A stretch of DNA of 64,000 bases from an uncultured Clostridia bacterium (GTDB taxonomy: Bacteria; Bacillota; Clostridia; Christensenellales; CAG-314), in NCBI GenBank assembly GCA_934230325.1, contig CAKQEP010000002.1, positions 1 to 64,000 on the forward strand, in the 5' to 3' direction. The position numbers were made by a program, and so were the translations under genes. The notes under the pieces were generated by a model. That model saw nothing but the letters and a program-made list of their open reading frames with translations, was not told the DNA's origin and searched no databases. The stretch's first letter is position 1; every line of letters starts with the position of its first letter. Shown here piece after piece: positions 24,333 to 34,096 of this stretch.

Positions 24333-27170
24333 TTATCTATTTTTGATTGCGTCGATGGGTTTTTTGCGGGCTATTCTCAACACGGGGATAAAACTTGCGA
24401 AAAGCGCGGTTGCTACGCACCCCAAAAGAATAATGCCGATTTGTCTAACGCTATAACTCAACAAGGTTATCGGCAATCCGTACGACGCTCTTAATGCGGA
24501 ATTAGTTACGGCAACCGCAACGCCGCTCCCTATCGTCGCAAGCGCAAAAACGATAAGCGCGATAACGAGCGCTTCGTTAAAGAATATGCCGAAAACGTCG
24601 CCCGAACGCGCGCCGACGGCTCTCAAAATACCTATTTCGCGTTTTTTGTACGTCACCGAAGCCGAGATATAGGTCATAAACAATATGACCGCAAACACAA
24701 ATACGCCCATACCGACGTACAACAAAATTTTTGCGATGGTTTTGATAAGCGAACCTATCATGCTTTCTGCCGATACGACGTAGTTTACAAGCGAATACTT
24801 AACGCCGTTTTCGCTTTTTGTCGAGAACTCGACGATTTTTTCAAGGTCGGGTTTAGAAAGTTTTTCGCCCGATATTGCCATTGCGTATTTGCCGACGGGC
24901 GCGGCGGCTATTGCGGTTGCGAGTTGCTCCGACACGCCGATAAAACTTTTGTTTACGTCGTCGTTTTCAAAGAAAAATCCTTTTATCAAAACGGTTTTTT
25001 CAAGGTAAGGAGTTATGCTCCCGCCGCACGACATTTTTATTTTTGCGTCTTTGACGAGCGGTTTTATCGTGTTTTTAATTTCGTCCGCGTTTGCGACGTC
25101 AACGGTCAGATTATCAAGCTTTTCGACAATGGTTTCATCGTTGTAATATACGTTTTTTAACGCATTTATAAGCGTTTTGATACCAAGAACTATTTCGTCG
25201 TCCGCAAGCGTCGTTTTGCCGTCGTCAAAATACACTGCGTCGGAATAATCTTTTGACGTAAAATAGTAATTGTAGTTGCTGCCGAAAAACATTCCGATGG
25301 ATTTGCCGTTTATTTCTTTACATTCCAAACTCGCCCTATCGCTAATTTCCCCGCCTACGCCTTTGTAGGAAAGGTATTCGTCGATAAAATTTTTGCCCGC
25401 AAAAAGCATTCCCGAAAACGCGCTGTTGTGTTCGCTCGCAAACTGCTCTTGCAACATATAGTAGTCGAGCGCGTCGTCGCTGTTTATGGTTTTGTCAAGA
25501 ATAGCGTATCTCGAGTAATTATAACCCGTTTTTACTACGCCGACGATTTTGAATACGCCGTTAATCGCGCTTCCTTCGATTTTGACGTTTGGCTCTTTTG
25601 CGATAAAATCTTTGACGGACTTTATGTCGGACGCTTCTATATTTTTGCTTTCGTCGGGGGTACCCGCCAAATCAACGTGGCTATATCCTGCTTTTTTAAA
25701 ACAATCGAACGCATAGTCGCTTATCGCGATTTCGTTGTTTGCGGAAGGCAACCGCCCCGCTTCTAACGTAAGGTTGTGTTTGTTTAGCGCGTCGTTGTCC
25801 AACTCGACGATACCGACGACGTTTCCGTTGTAAATATTGCTTTTTGCGTCTTTTAAAAAACTTGCGGAAATGCTTGCGCCGCTACCTAAATATCCGCCGT
25901 TTTTTTCTGCAAGCACGGGCAAAAAGTCAAGCCCCGTTTTGTTTTTTAATTGTTGAATATCGTCGTCGGAAAATCTTTTTTCTATAAAATAATCCTCGTC
26001 GTAACCGCCGAATACTACCATTTTTTTAAAGTTGACGTACTTTATGCCGCTGTCGTACATTGAGTTTACAATTGCGGTTTTGCTGTCGTATGCGGCAAAA
26101 CTATCGACGATACCAAACATCGCAAAGCATGCAAAACATAAAAATATCGTTACGACAAGCCTGAACGGCTTTGTTTTCATACCGCTTACGCCGATTTTGA
26201 AACTTTCCTTTACCGGTAGGCGCGATTTGATAAGTTTAAACGGTTTTTTGTCCGATACCGTTATCGCGCTTTCGTCGGTGGGAGAAAACAACTCCATCTT
26301 GCCGTCTTTGTCGATATGCGACGCGGATTTTACGTCGGAATTAACTTTTTTGTCAAGAGATAAAAACGCCTCGTCCTTTTGTAGATAGGCGTTGATACGC
26401 TTTACGTCGTCGGCGGTCAACTTGTACCCCACAGGAAAACGCAAAAGTTTACCGTTGTAGTTTTGCGCGCCGCCGCTTTCGACTTCGGCGTCGATGCGAT
26501 GCTTTTCTATGTCGGAAATAACCGCGCCGTCCTTAAACTCTATTACCCTGTCGCCGTATTCTTCGGCAAACTCGCGGTCGTGCGATACCACTATGACAAG
26601 TTTGTCCTTTGACAGTTTTTTGAGCGTGTCAAAAACCTGTATTCCCGTTTTGCTGTCAAGTGCGCCGGTCGGCTCGTCCGCCATAATTATTTCGGGGTTT
26701 TTTACGAGCGCCCTTGCTATTGCGACGCGCTGTTTTTGTCCGCCCGACAATTCGTTGGGTTTTCTTTTGCCGTAGCCCGATAGCCCTACTTCGTCCAAAA
26801 TTGCGTTGATTTTTTGGTCGGTTGCCTTTTCTCCCTGAAGTTTAAGCGCAAGCGCGATATTTGCGCCGACGTTGAAGTCTTCTAAAATGTTGTATTCCTG
26901 AAAAATAAATCCGAGATACGTGTTGCGATAACTGTCAAAATCCCCAGCGGAAAAATCTTTTGACGATTTGCCTTTTATTATTATTTCGCCGCTGTCCGCA
27001 TTGTCCAAACCGCCCATAACGTTTAAAAGCGTGGACTTTCCGCTACCCGATTTTCCGAGAACAAACACCAGCCCACTTTCCGGAAACTTTAAACTTACGT
27101 TGTCGAGAGCCTTTACTACGCCGCCTTTTTTGGGGCGGTAAGTTTTAACGATGTTTTTAATCTCAATCAT
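24333..27170 (-). CDS. ABC transporter, ATPase fused to FtsX-type permease
   Basis: 945 residues from the ATG at 27170, five bases after AGGAG; a GTG six bases upstream is less likely. Residues 1-220 are a LolD/MacB-type ATPase with Walker A GKSGSGKST, signature LSGGQKQRVAIARAL and Walker B IIMADEPTGALD. A first membrane helix near residue 340 (FLCFACFAMFGIVDSF) is followed by a large extracytoplasmic domain of about 400 residues. Three C-terminal helices follow, with KKREIGILRAVGARSGDVF between the first two, the FtsX family loop. It probably exports or extracts a lipid, peptide or antimicrobial; the substrate is unknown. It stands alone, with no two-component genes next to it. Confidence 0.88.
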   Translation of the reverse strand: MIEIKNIVKTYRPKKGGVVKALDNVSLKFPESGLVFVLGKSGSGKSTLLNVMGGLDNADSGEIIIKGKSSKDFSAGDFDSYRNTYLGFIFQEYNILEDFNVGANIALALKLQGEKATDQKINAILDEVGLSGYGKRKPNELSGGQKQRVAIARALVKNPEIIMADEPTGALDSKTGIQVFDTLKKLSKDKLVIVVSHDREFAEEYGDRVIEFKDGAVISDIEKHRIDAEVESGGAQNYNGKLLRFPVGYKLTADDVKRINAYLQKDEAFLSLDKKVNSDVKSASHIDKDGKMELFSPTDESAITVSDKKPFKLIKSRLPVKESFKIGVSGMKTKPFRLVVTIFLCFACFAMFGIVDSFAAYDSKTAIVNSMYDSGIKYVNFKKMVVFGGYDEDYFIEKRFSDDDIQQLKNKTGLDFLPVLAEKNGGYLGSGASISASFLKDAKSNIYNGNVVGIVELDNDALNKHNLTLEAGRLPSANNEIAISDYAFDCFKKAGYSHVDLAGTPDESKNIEASDIKSVKDFIAKEPNVKIEGSAINGVFKIVGVVKTGYNYSRYAILDKTINSDDALDYYMLQEQFASEHNSAFSGMLFAGKNFIDEYLSYKGVGGEISDRASLECKEINGKSIGMFFGSNYNYYFTSKDYSDAVYFDDGKTTLADDEIVLGIKTLINALKNVYYNDETIVEKLDNLTVDVANADEIKNTIKPLVKDAKIKMSCGGSITPYLEKTVLIKGFFFENDDVNKSFIGVSEQLATAIAAAPVGKYAMAISGEKLSKPDLEKIVEFSTKSENGVKYSLVNYVVSAESMIGSLIKTIAKILLYVGMGVFVFAVILFMTYISASVTYKKREIGILRAVGARSGDVFGIFFNEALVIALIVFALATIGSGVAVAVTNSALRASYGLPITLLSYSVRQIGIILLGCVATALFASFIPVLRIARKKPIDAIKNR

Positions 27171-27237
27171 AACCACTCCTGTCTGCTGTCCTAAATTACG
27201 ATAAAACCGTTTGAACAGTCATAAAATTATTGTTTTT

Positions 27238-29136
27238 TTAAGCATATTCAAGCCATTTTTCCATCAATGCGTTCAACTCCGCGTCGGCTTTGTCGGCAAG
27301 GCTTTTTATTTCCGCATATTTTTTGTAATCGACAAGTACGTCGGGAGCAAGCATTTGATTGTTTAAGTCCTCTATCTCCCGTTCCTTTGCGGCAATTTCC
27401 TTTTCCAAATTGTTTTTTGTCGCTTTGTCCGCTCGCGCCTGCTTTTTGTTGACGTTTTGCTTGACGGATTGCGAACGTTGCCGTTCTCCGTCGTCGGACG
27501 GTTTGTTTGCCGCTTTTTCCTTTTCTTTCGCTTTTAAGTAGTCGTCGTAATTGCCTTCGTAAACAAAAATTCCGCCGTCGCGTATCTCGGCAATTCTGTT
27601 TGGCACTTTTTTTAACAAGTACCTGTCGTGCGTGACCAAAAGCAGCGTTCCTTTAAAATCGGACAGCGCGTTGTCAAGCCCTTCCAAACCTTTAAAATCG
27701 AGATGATTTGTCGGCTCGTCCAAGACAAGCACGTTGGCGCGTTGCCGCATAAGCAAAGCAAACTGAACTTTGCTGCGGGTTGCGCCGGACAACTCGCCTA
27801 TCTTTTTAAACACGCCGTCGTCGGTCAACTGAACTCTCGCCAAAAGGCTACGCACGTCGTATTGCGACGCGAGCGGCATTTTGTCACAAACTTCGTCGTA
27901 AACGGTGCGATTAAGGTTTAAGTTTTGATTTTCCTGCGCAAAATACGCCGTTTTTACTCCGCCGCCCCAGTTTACGCTACCAAAAAAAGGAATTTCTCGC
28001 AAAATCGCGCGCAAAAAACTCGTTTTGCCTGCGCCGTTAAGTCCGACAAAAGCAACTTTGTCACCGCGCGTCACGCTAAAAGAAACGTTGTCAAAAAGTT
28101 GTTTGTCACCGAGTTTAAGGGAAAATTTTTTGACCGTCAAAACGTCTTTGACGGGTTCTTGGTCAAAATCGAAGTTTACGACAAAATCTTTTGGCGGCGG
28201 CGCGACTTTTTTGATGCGCTCCATTTTTTCCAACGCTTTGACTCTACTGCCAACGCTGTTTGTACTTGCCGAAGCCGCAAGATTTTTGCGGACAAACTCC
28301 TCCATTTTGGATATTTCTTCCTGCTGTTTTTCGTATTGCTTTCGCTGTAAATCCAACTCGGATTGTCGCAAAACGAGAAATTTTTTGTACCCGCCGTTGT
28401 AACTATGCAATTCGCCGTTTCGTACTTCTGTGATTTTATTAGTAATTTTATCCAAAAAGTATCTGTCGTGCGATACCACGACTATCGCGCCTTTAAAATC
28501 GGCAAGATATTTTTCCAGCCAGTCGCGCGTAACAAAGTCGAGGTGGTTTGTCGGCTCGTCCAACAACAATACGTCGGGGTTTAGGCACAACAATTTTGCC
28601 AGCGCAAACCGAGTTTTTTCTCCGCCGCTGAGTTTGTCTACGCCGCAGGAAAGGTCTTTGTCGGCAAATCCCATACCGTACAAAACTTTTTTTATGTTTG
28701 TTTCTACGTTGTAGCCGTCAATGCTTTCGTAATACGCCGTTTGCTTGTTCAACTCTGCCGCAATACTCTTGTATTGCGACGAGTTTTCCTCCAAACTCAA
28801 AATTTTTTGCTGAAAATCTCGTATACGTATTGCAGTTTCGTCGACATTTTTAAAGCTACTGCGAATTTCCTCGTACAAACTCAAACTGCCGTCAAGCCGC
28901 TCGACCTGCCGCAAATATCCTATTTTGATATCCTTTTTTACGTATCTCGCGCTTTCTCCGTTTTTGGGATCGACGTCAAAATCGCCGCCGTACAAAATAT
29001 CCAACAAAGTCGTTTTGCCCGCGCCGTTTACTCCGACTACGCCGATACGATCCCCTTCCTCTACCGAAAAATCCGCATGCGACAAAACTACGTTGTCCTT
29101 AAAAGATTTAGTTACGTTTTTTAATCCGAGCAACAT
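27238..29136 (-). CDS. ABC-F family ATPase (Uup/EttA-like)
   Basis: 632 residues, two ABC domains in one chain without membrane segments. First domain: GVNGAGKTT, LSGGEKTRFALAKLL, LLLDEPTNHLDF. Second domain: GLNGAGKTS, a degenerate signature LSGATRSKVQ, LVLDEPTNHLDF. A charged linker joins them, and the C-terminal coiled coil (residues about 555-632, rich in Lys and Glu) points to the Uup/YdiF branch. Members act on ribosomes, as translation factors or antibiotic-protection proteins, or bind DNA. No Shine-Dalgarno sequence precedes the ATG. The -10 box of a good promoter ends only seven bases upstream, so the message may be leaderless. Confidence 0.9.
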   Translation of the reverse strand: MLLGLKNVTKSFKDNVVLSHADFSVEEGDRIGVVGVNGAGKTTLLDILYGGDFDVDPKNGESARYVKKDIKIGYLRQVERLDGSLSLYEEIRSSFKNVDETAIRIRDFQQKILSLEENSSQYKSIAAELNKQTAYYESIDGYNVETNIKKVLYGMGFADKDLSCGVDKLSGGEKTRFALAKLLCLNPDVLLLDEPTNHLDFVTRDWLEKYLADFKGAIVVVSHDRYFLDKITNKITEVRNGELHSYNGGYKKFLVLRQSELDLQRKQYEKQQEEISKMEEFVRKNLAASASTNSVGSRVKALEKMERIKKVAPPPKDFVVNFDFDQEPVKDVLTVKKFSLKLGDKQLFDNVSFSVTRGDKVAFVGLNGAGKTSFLRAILREIPFFGSVNWGGGVKTAYFAQENQNLNLNRTVYDEVCDKMPLASQYDVRSLLARVQLTDDGVFKKIGELSGATRSKVQFALLMRQRANVLVLDEPTNHLDFKGLEGLDNALSDFKGTLLLVTHDRYLLKKVPNRIAEIRDGGIFVYEGNYDDYLKAKEKEKAANKPSDDGERQRSQSVKQNVNKKQARADKATKNNLEKEIAAKEREIEDLNNQMLAPDVLVDYKKYAEIKSLADKADAELNALMEKWLEYA

Positions 29137-29143
29137 ATATCAT

Positions 29144-29172
29144 ATATTACTACAAACCGTTTTTAAGGTCAA
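29144..29172 (-). promoter_or_regulatory. Promoter abutting the ABC-F start codon
   Basis: TTGACC (29167-29172), 17 bases, TAATAT (29144-29149). The ATG is at 29136, so the expected transcription start coincides with, or is a base or two from, the start codon. Confidence 0.65.
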
Positions 29173-29203
29173 TTGTTTTTTCCTTATCCAAAAAAACGAC
29201 GCA

Positions 29204-29270
29204 AAAAAACCGTATGACAAAGCCATACTGCTTGCGCCGTATAAAAAAACGCCGTTTAAGGCGTTTTTTC
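29204..29270 (-). terminator. Two tandem terminators after hup
   Basis: On the minus strand, AACGCC-TTAAAC-GGCGTT with a T run (29243-29270) is followed by GTATG...CATAC with seven T (near 29204-29232). They separate hup from the ABC-F gene. Confidence 0.8.
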
Positions 29271-29276
29271 GGTTGA

Positions 29277-29552
29277 TTATTTATTAAATTGTGATTTGAA
29301 TGCAGCGCCTGCTTTAAATACGGGAACTTTGGACTCGGGAATAGAAACTTTTTCCTTTGTTCTGGGGTTGATACCTTCTCTTGCGGGTTTTGTTTTAAGT
29401 TCAAATCCGCCAAAGCCTACCAACTGTATTTTTTCTTCTTTAGACAATGCTTCCTCTACGGTAGCAACGAATGCAGCATAAAAAGCATCAGCCTGTTTGT
29501 CGGTCGTTCCCGTTTTTTGCGCTATGGATTTAATAAATTCACCCTTGTTCAT
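29277..29552 (-). CDS. hup: HU-type DNA-binding protein
   Basis: 91 residues from the ATG at 29552, which follows AAAGGAG. It shows the N-terminal helices (MNKGEFIKSIA), the GFGGFELK turn and a beta-arm with the conserved PRT of INPRTKEKVSIP. It is a nucleoid-associated dimer that bends DNA without sequence preference. A single-gene unit with its own promoter and terminators. Confidence 0.95.
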   Translation of the reverse strand: MNKGEFIKSIAQKTGTTDKQADAFYAAFVATVEEALSKEEKIQLVGFGGFELKTKPAREGINPRTKEKVSIPESKVPVFKAGAAFKSQFNK

Positions 29553-29582
29553 AATTGTACTCCTTTTGTAAATAGTATCGTT

Positions 29583-29612
29583 ATAATACCATACATTATC
29601 GCGCTCTGTCAA
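29583..29612 (-). promoter_or_regulatory. Promoter of hup
   Basis: TTGACA (29607-29612), 18 bases, TATTAT (29583-29588). Confidence 0.7.
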
Positions 29613-29626
29613 TAAAATCTCGCAAA

Positions 29627-30907
29627 TTATTTTATTTTAATGCTGTCGGGAGCGTCGGACTCTAATTTAACTTGGTAAAATGCCTTTAAGCCTTTTGTAA
29701 GATTGTCTATATCTTGACTGCCCATACACTCGCAAAAAGAGTGCATCGCAAGTTGCGCCAAACCTATATCCACAGTACGCACGGAAAGTTGTCTGTTGCT
29801 TATCGTGCCGAGAGTACTGCCGCCGCGACTGTCGCTTCTGTTAAAAAAGTCCTGATGCGGCACTCCCGCATTGTCAAGTATTTGTTTAAACACTGCCGAC
29901 GATAAACAATCGGTAAGATAACTTTGGTTTGCGTGATGTTTTATCACTATGCCCTTGTTGACAAAACATTTGTTTGTGGCGTCGTATTTTTCCGCGTGGT
30001 TGGGGTGTACTGCGTGCGCGTTGTCCATGCTCGCCATAAAACTGTTTAAAACGGCTTTTTTAAAGGCTATTTTGTCGCGACCTATACTCTCGTACAGCGT
30101 TTTTAAAACGTCTTTTAAAAACGTGCCGCCTGCGCCTTGTTTTGTGCCGCTGCCTACTTCTTCGTTGTCAAAACAAGCGCATACCGCCAAAGAAACGGGG
30201 TTGCAGTTTATCAAAGAAGTTATCCCGCCAAAAACGCCGGTAAGGTCGTCAAGTCTTGGCGCGGCAAAAAACTCGCCGTTTACACCGTAGCGATACGCTT
30301 GCGTTGCGGAAACGACGTAAAGGTCAAAATCAACGACTTGCTTGCCGCCCGATACGGCAGAAACTATATCTACCGGCTGGTTTGCATTGCCGAGTCCGAT
30401 GACGGGCATCATATCTATTTGCGGATTTAAAGTCAATCCGTCGTTGGCGTTGCGGTTTTGGTGTATCGCAACGCTGGGTATCGTCACATAAAAATCGCTG
30501 ACCACCGATACGCACTTTAATACGTCGCCTTCTTTGACGACTACTCTGCCCGCAATTTTTAACGGGCGGTCAAGCATAGAATACAACAACCCGCCGCCGT
30601 ACGTTTCGACGTTGAGTTTTGCATATCCGTCGCCGTATACGACGCAGTTGTTTTTGAGTTTTAAGCACGGGCTGTCGGTATGGCAAGCGACGATGTTGAA
30701 AGCGTCGCCGATTTCCTTCCCCGTCTTAAAAGCGATTATACTGCTTCCGTCACGCACGACGTAATATCCGCTGTTTGGAGCGATTTGCCATTTTTCTCCC
30801 TCTCGCAGACCGATAAAACCGTTGTCGTCGAGAATAGCTTTTACGTTGTCGACAGCCTGATACGCCGTATAACTTTCGTTTACAAAATCTCCGAATTTTT
30901 TAAGCAT
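29627..30907 (-). CDS. M18 family aminopeptidase
   Basis: 426 residues from the ATG at 30907, behind AGAGG. Dinuclear-zinc peptidase features are the VACHTDSP motif near residue 84 (His, Asp), DDLTGVFGG, the FDNEEVGSGT catalytic Glu pair and the His in MDNAHAVHPNH. The C-terminal DIGLAQLAMHSFCE contains the last metal His. It removes N-terminal residues, often acidic or neutral, in the cytoplasm. It lies divergent from the ABC exporter genes. Confidence 0.92.
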   Translation of the reverse strand: MLKKFGDFVNESYTAYQAVDNVKAILDDNGFIGLREGEKWQIAPNSGYYVVRDGSSIIAFKTGKEIGDAFNIVACHTDSPCLKLKNNCVVYGDGYAKLNVETYGGGLLYSMLDRPLKIAGRVVVKEGDVLKCVSVVSDFYVTIPSVAIHQNRNANDGLTLNPQIDMMPVIGLGNANQPVDIVSAVSGGKQVVDFDLYVVSATQAYRYGVNGEFFAAPRLDDLTGVFGGITSLINCNPVSLAVCACFDNEEVGSGTKQGAGGTFLKDVLKTLYESIGRDKIAFKKAVLNSFMASMDNAHAVHPNHAEKYDATNKCFVNKGIVIKHHANQSYLTDCLSSAVFKQILDNAGVPHQDFFNRSDSRGGSTLGTISNRQLSVRTVDIGLAQLAMHSFCECMGSQDIDNLTKGLKAFYQVKLESDAPDSIKIK

Positions 30908-31008
30908 AATTAAACCTCTTTTTATATAATACAATACATTTGAAAATTAGTAAAACAAAAAAATGCATTTTGCCGCATTTTTTGCGATACAAATATCGGT
31001 TTTTATAC

Positions 31009-31037
31009 TTAACATTACCTCAAAAATGTGTTAAAAT
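31009..31037 (+). promoter_or_regulatory. Promoter of the three-gene ABC exporter
   Basis: TTAACA (31009-31014), 17 bases, TAAAAT (31032-31037). Confidence 0.55.
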
Positions 31038-31078
31038 ACTTTAAGTTGAGTTTTATCGACAATTTTACGGAGAAAAAC

Positions 31079-31774
31079 ATGGACGGATTAAACGTAAAAA
31101 ACCTTGTCAAAATTTACGGCAAAGACAACAACAAAGTGACGGCTTTAAACGACGTGTCCTTTTGCATACCCAACGGAGAATTTGTAGTGTTTTTAGGTCC
31201 GTCGGGAAGCGGAAAAAGCACGTTGCTAAATATTCTCGGCGGTATGGATACGGCTACGTCGGGGCAGGTATTTGTTGACGGCAAAGAGATTACAAACCAA
31301 AAGGACAAAAAGTTGGTAAACTATCGCCGTTTTGATATAGGGTTTGTTTTTCAGTTTTACAATCTTATGGGCAACCTCACCGCGTCGGAAAACGTTTCTC
31401 TCGCCGCCACGCCAAACGGAATGTCGGCGGAAGAAGCCCTTAAACTCGTCGGTTTGGAGGAACGCAAAAACAATTTTCCCGCGCAGTTGTCGGGCGGAGA
31501 ACAACAACGCGTCGCAATAGCGCGGGCAATCGTCAAAAATCCAAAAATTCTACTCTGCGACGAGCCTACGGGCGCTTTGGACAGCAAGACGGGCAAAAAC
31601 ATAATAAAACTTTTGATGCAGTTGACGAGAGATAACAACCGCACGACGGTTATGGTTACTCACAACGCAAAACTTGCGGAAATTGCCGACAGAGTTATTC
31701 GTCTTTCCGACGGCAAAATAGTGTCCGACGAGATAAACGCCGACAAAAAACGAGTGGAGGAGATAGAATGGTAA
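31079..31774 (+). CDS. ABC transporter ATP-binding protein (LolD/MacB type)
   Basis: 231 residues from the ATG after CGGAG. Walker A GPSGSGKST, Q loop FVFQFYNL, signature LSGGEQQRVAIARAI, Walker B ILLCDEPTGALD, switch VTHN. It powers the two FtsX-type permeases encoded directly downstream; its stop overlaps the next start (ATGGTAA). Together they make a mechanotransmission-type ABC exporter. The substrate is not evident, and no accessory or sensor kinase gene is adjacent. Confidence 0.92.
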   Translation: MDGLNVKNLVKIYGKDNNKVTALNDVSFCIPNGEFVVFLGPSGSGKSTLLNILGGMDTATSGQVFVDGKEITNQKDKKLVNYRRFDIGFVFQFYNLMGNLTASENVSLAATPNGMSAEEALKLVGLEERKNNFPAQLSGGEQQRVAIARAIVKNPKILLCDEPTGALDSKTGKNIIKLLMQLTRDNNRTTVMVTHNAKLAEIADRVIRLSDGKIVSDEINADKKRVEEIEW

Positions 31775-32955
31775 AGCGCAACGACGTTTTTGCAAAACTA
31801 AACGCGCGAGAACTGCGCCGCAACTGGTTTCAATACCTGTCGATGATAGCCATTATCACCCTTGCGGTAACTTTGTTTTGCGGATTTGTGTCAAATACAA
31901 AAGTATTAAAAAACAGGGTGGATAAACTCATACAAGAAACTAATCTGTGCGATTTGTGCGTGCAGACGAGCGGACTCGACGCGGCGGACAGGTCGCGCTT
32001 TTCTACCGACAAAAACACAGAATACCGCTTGTATACGGAAGGTTCTTTGGTGGGTAGGACGGCAAAAATTTATGTCGGAAACAACGACATCAGCCGCCCC
32101 GTCATACTTAAAGGCGAGGAAGGAGTTTTGCTCGACAAAATGACCGCAGGCACGATAAACGTTGGCGTTGGTGACGTCATAACATTAAAAATCCCCTCCC
32201 TCAACGTCGATAAGCACTTTACCGTCACGGGGCTTATGCGTTTTGCGGAAATCGCAAACACTTACTCCACCTATCCCGTTGTTTTGACGACGCAAGCATT
32301 TAAAGACGCTTTCGGCTTTTCTCCCGAACCGCTTTACAATCAAATTTTAATAAAAACCGACGACGCAACCGCTTTAAAAAAGGAAATTACCGACTATTTT
32401 GCGGCAAAAACCGTCGACAACCTTCTTTACGTTTTTGACCGTAGCACGATAGAATCCGTCGTAATGCTGGACAACGAAGTATCCCAAAGTTTGAGTATGA
32501 TATCGGTTTTCCCCGTCATATTTTTGTGCGTCGCAGTGCTGGTAATAATGACGACGATAAGTCAGTTGATTTTGCGAGAACGCACTAATATAGGCACGCT
32601 CAAAGCGTTGGGGTTTTCTGACGGGAAAATTATGTTTCATTATTCGCTGTTTGGAATTGCCGTCTGCTTTATCGGAACGTTGCTCGGAATTTTTTTGGGA
32701 CCTGCGATTGTTCCGAGCGTAATGAATATCAAATACGACCTCGTTTACAACTTGCCAAAAACGGAGATATACCTGATAGACCCGCTGTGGAGTCTGTTTG
32801 CAGTCCTTTCCGTTTGCTTGCTGTCGGCGGCGATTTCTTTGTGGGTGCTTAAAGACGTGATAAGACAAAAACCTGCGGAGTGTATGCGTCCCGCTACGGG
32901 CGGCGTTATGTTCGGCTTTAAAAAGGATAAAAAAAATGAAAAAGAATCAGTCTAA
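31768..32955 (+). CDS. FtsX-type ABC permease, first subunit
   Basis: 395 residues. An N-terminal membrane helix (YLSMIAIITLAVTLFCGF) is followed by an extracytoplasmic domain of about 200 residues and three C-terminal helices. The loop LRERTNIGTLKALGFSDGKIMFHY is typical of the FtsX family. The start overlaps the ATPase stop by 7 bases, and the end overlaps the next permease by 20, indicating a coupled complex. Confidence 0.88.
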   Translation: MVKRNDVFAKLNARELRRNWFQYLSMIAIITLAVTLFCGFVSNTKVLKNRVDKLIQETNLCDLCVQTSGLDAADRSRFSTDKNTEYRLYTEGSLVGRTAKIYVGNNDISRPVILKGEEGVLLDKMTAGTINVGVGDVITLKIPSLNVDKHFTVTGLMRFAEIANTYSTYPVVLTTQAFKDAFGFSPEPLYNQILIKTDDATALKKEITDYFAAKTVDNLLYVFDRSTIESVVMLDNEVSQSLSMISVFPVIFLCVAVLVIMTTISQLILRERTNIGTLKALGFSDGKIMFHYSLFGIAVCFIGTLLGIFLGPAIVPSVMNIKYDLVYNLPKTEIYLIDPLWSLFAVLSVCLLSAAISLWVLKDVIRQKPAECMRPATGGVMFGFKKDKKNEKESV

Positions 32956-34018
32956 CGCTTTGATTGCGCTAAAACTCGCAATAAGAAATATTCTGCTTAA
33001 ACCGATGCGCGCCCTTATGACGGTCATAGGCGTCACCGGTTGCGTTGCCCTTCTCGTTTGCGCTTTTGGTATCGGAGATACGATAAATCACTGTTTCGAT
33101 TACGAATTTGAAAAACAATTCCGTTACGATTACAACACCGCCGTAAACGAATCCTATATCCCGAGATTAAACGCATATCTCGACGACATAAACGCCGAGT
33201 ACGAGCCGTACAAAACTTTTTATATGACGGCGGCGGCAACAAAAAGCAAAGATATAAAGGTTTTTGTTTATCAACCCGCATCACGCTTTACTTCTATCGA
33301 CACAAGCGACGGAAAAGTTTATATTTCTACTTCTACGGCAAAACAGTTGGGCGCAAAACAAGGCGATACCGTCACTCTTGCGGCAGGAAACAACAAATAC
33401 GCCGCAAAAATCGATTTTGTCATCGATACCGCCGTAACGCAAGGTATGTTTTTGTATACTACGGATTTTGACGCGGAATACCACTCCCTAAACTACTGGA
33501 TTAACGTCGCGTCGCCGTCGAGCGATATTCTCAAAGGTATAAACGACAACAACGGAACGCAAAACGCTTATGACACGCAAAGCATGTACGATAAAGTCGC
33601 AAACGCAATATCTTCCATCGACACAATAAAAACAACCTTGATGATTTTCGCTACGCTACTGTCGGTAATAGTTCTTTTTAATATTGCTTTGCTAAACACA
33701 AAAGAAAGGGTTAGAGATATATCGACGTTGAAGGTACTCGGTTTTAGCAATCGGGATATAAGTTTGAGCCTGACGGTAGAAATAATGATACTCGTGCTAA
33801 TAGCAACGGCTATAGGATTGTTGCTCGGATATCCCGTTCTCGTCTTGGTTATGTCCAACAACAGCGTTGAAGCAATGGCGTTTATTTACTATATCAAACC
33901 GATTTCCTACGTGTTTTCCGCCGCGATTAGTATAGTAACCGCTCTCATTATCAATTTGTTGTTTGGTCTTAAAATCAAAAAAATAAATATGCTCGACGCT
34001 CTCAAAAGCGTTGAATAA
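32936..34018 (+). CDS. FtsX-type ABC permease, second subunit
   Basis: 360 residues with the same plan as its neighbour: helix near residue 20-45 (LMTVIGVTGCVALLVCAFGIGDT), soluble domain, then three helices with NTKERVRDISTLKVLGFSNRDISLS. It pairs with the preceding permease as a heterodimer, in the manner of LolC/LolE. It is the last gene of the unit and is followed by a terminator. Confidence 0.88.
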   Translation: MKKNQSNALIALKLAIRNILLKPMRALMTVIGVTGCVALLVCAFGIGDTINHCFDYEFEKQFRYDYNTAVNESYIPRLNAYLDDINAEYEPYKTFYMTAAATKSKDIKVFVYQPASRFTSIDTSDGKVYISTSTAKQLGAKQGDTVTLAAGNNKYAAKIDFVIDTAVTQGMFLYTTDFDAEYHSLNYWINVASPSSDILKGINDNNGTQNAYDTQSMYDKVANAISSIDTIKTTLMIFATLLSVIVLFNIALLNTKERVRDISTLKVLGFSNRDISLSLTVEIMILVLIATAIGLLLGYPVLVLVMSNNSVEAMAFIYYIKPISYVFSAAISIVTALIINLLFGLKIKKINMLDALKSVE

Positions 34019-34058
34019 ATCACATACGAATATAAAAAAACGCAAATACGCTATAAAA

Positions 34059-34084
34059 CAAAAACCGCTAATCTGCGGTTTTTT
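34059..34084 (+). terminator. Terminator after the ABC exporter
   Basis: Stem AAAACCGC / GCGGTTTT with a short loop and T run. A second GCGGTTTTTT follows at 34089, at the end of the convergent gene. Confidence 0.8.
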
Positions 34085-34096
34085 AAATGCGGTTTT

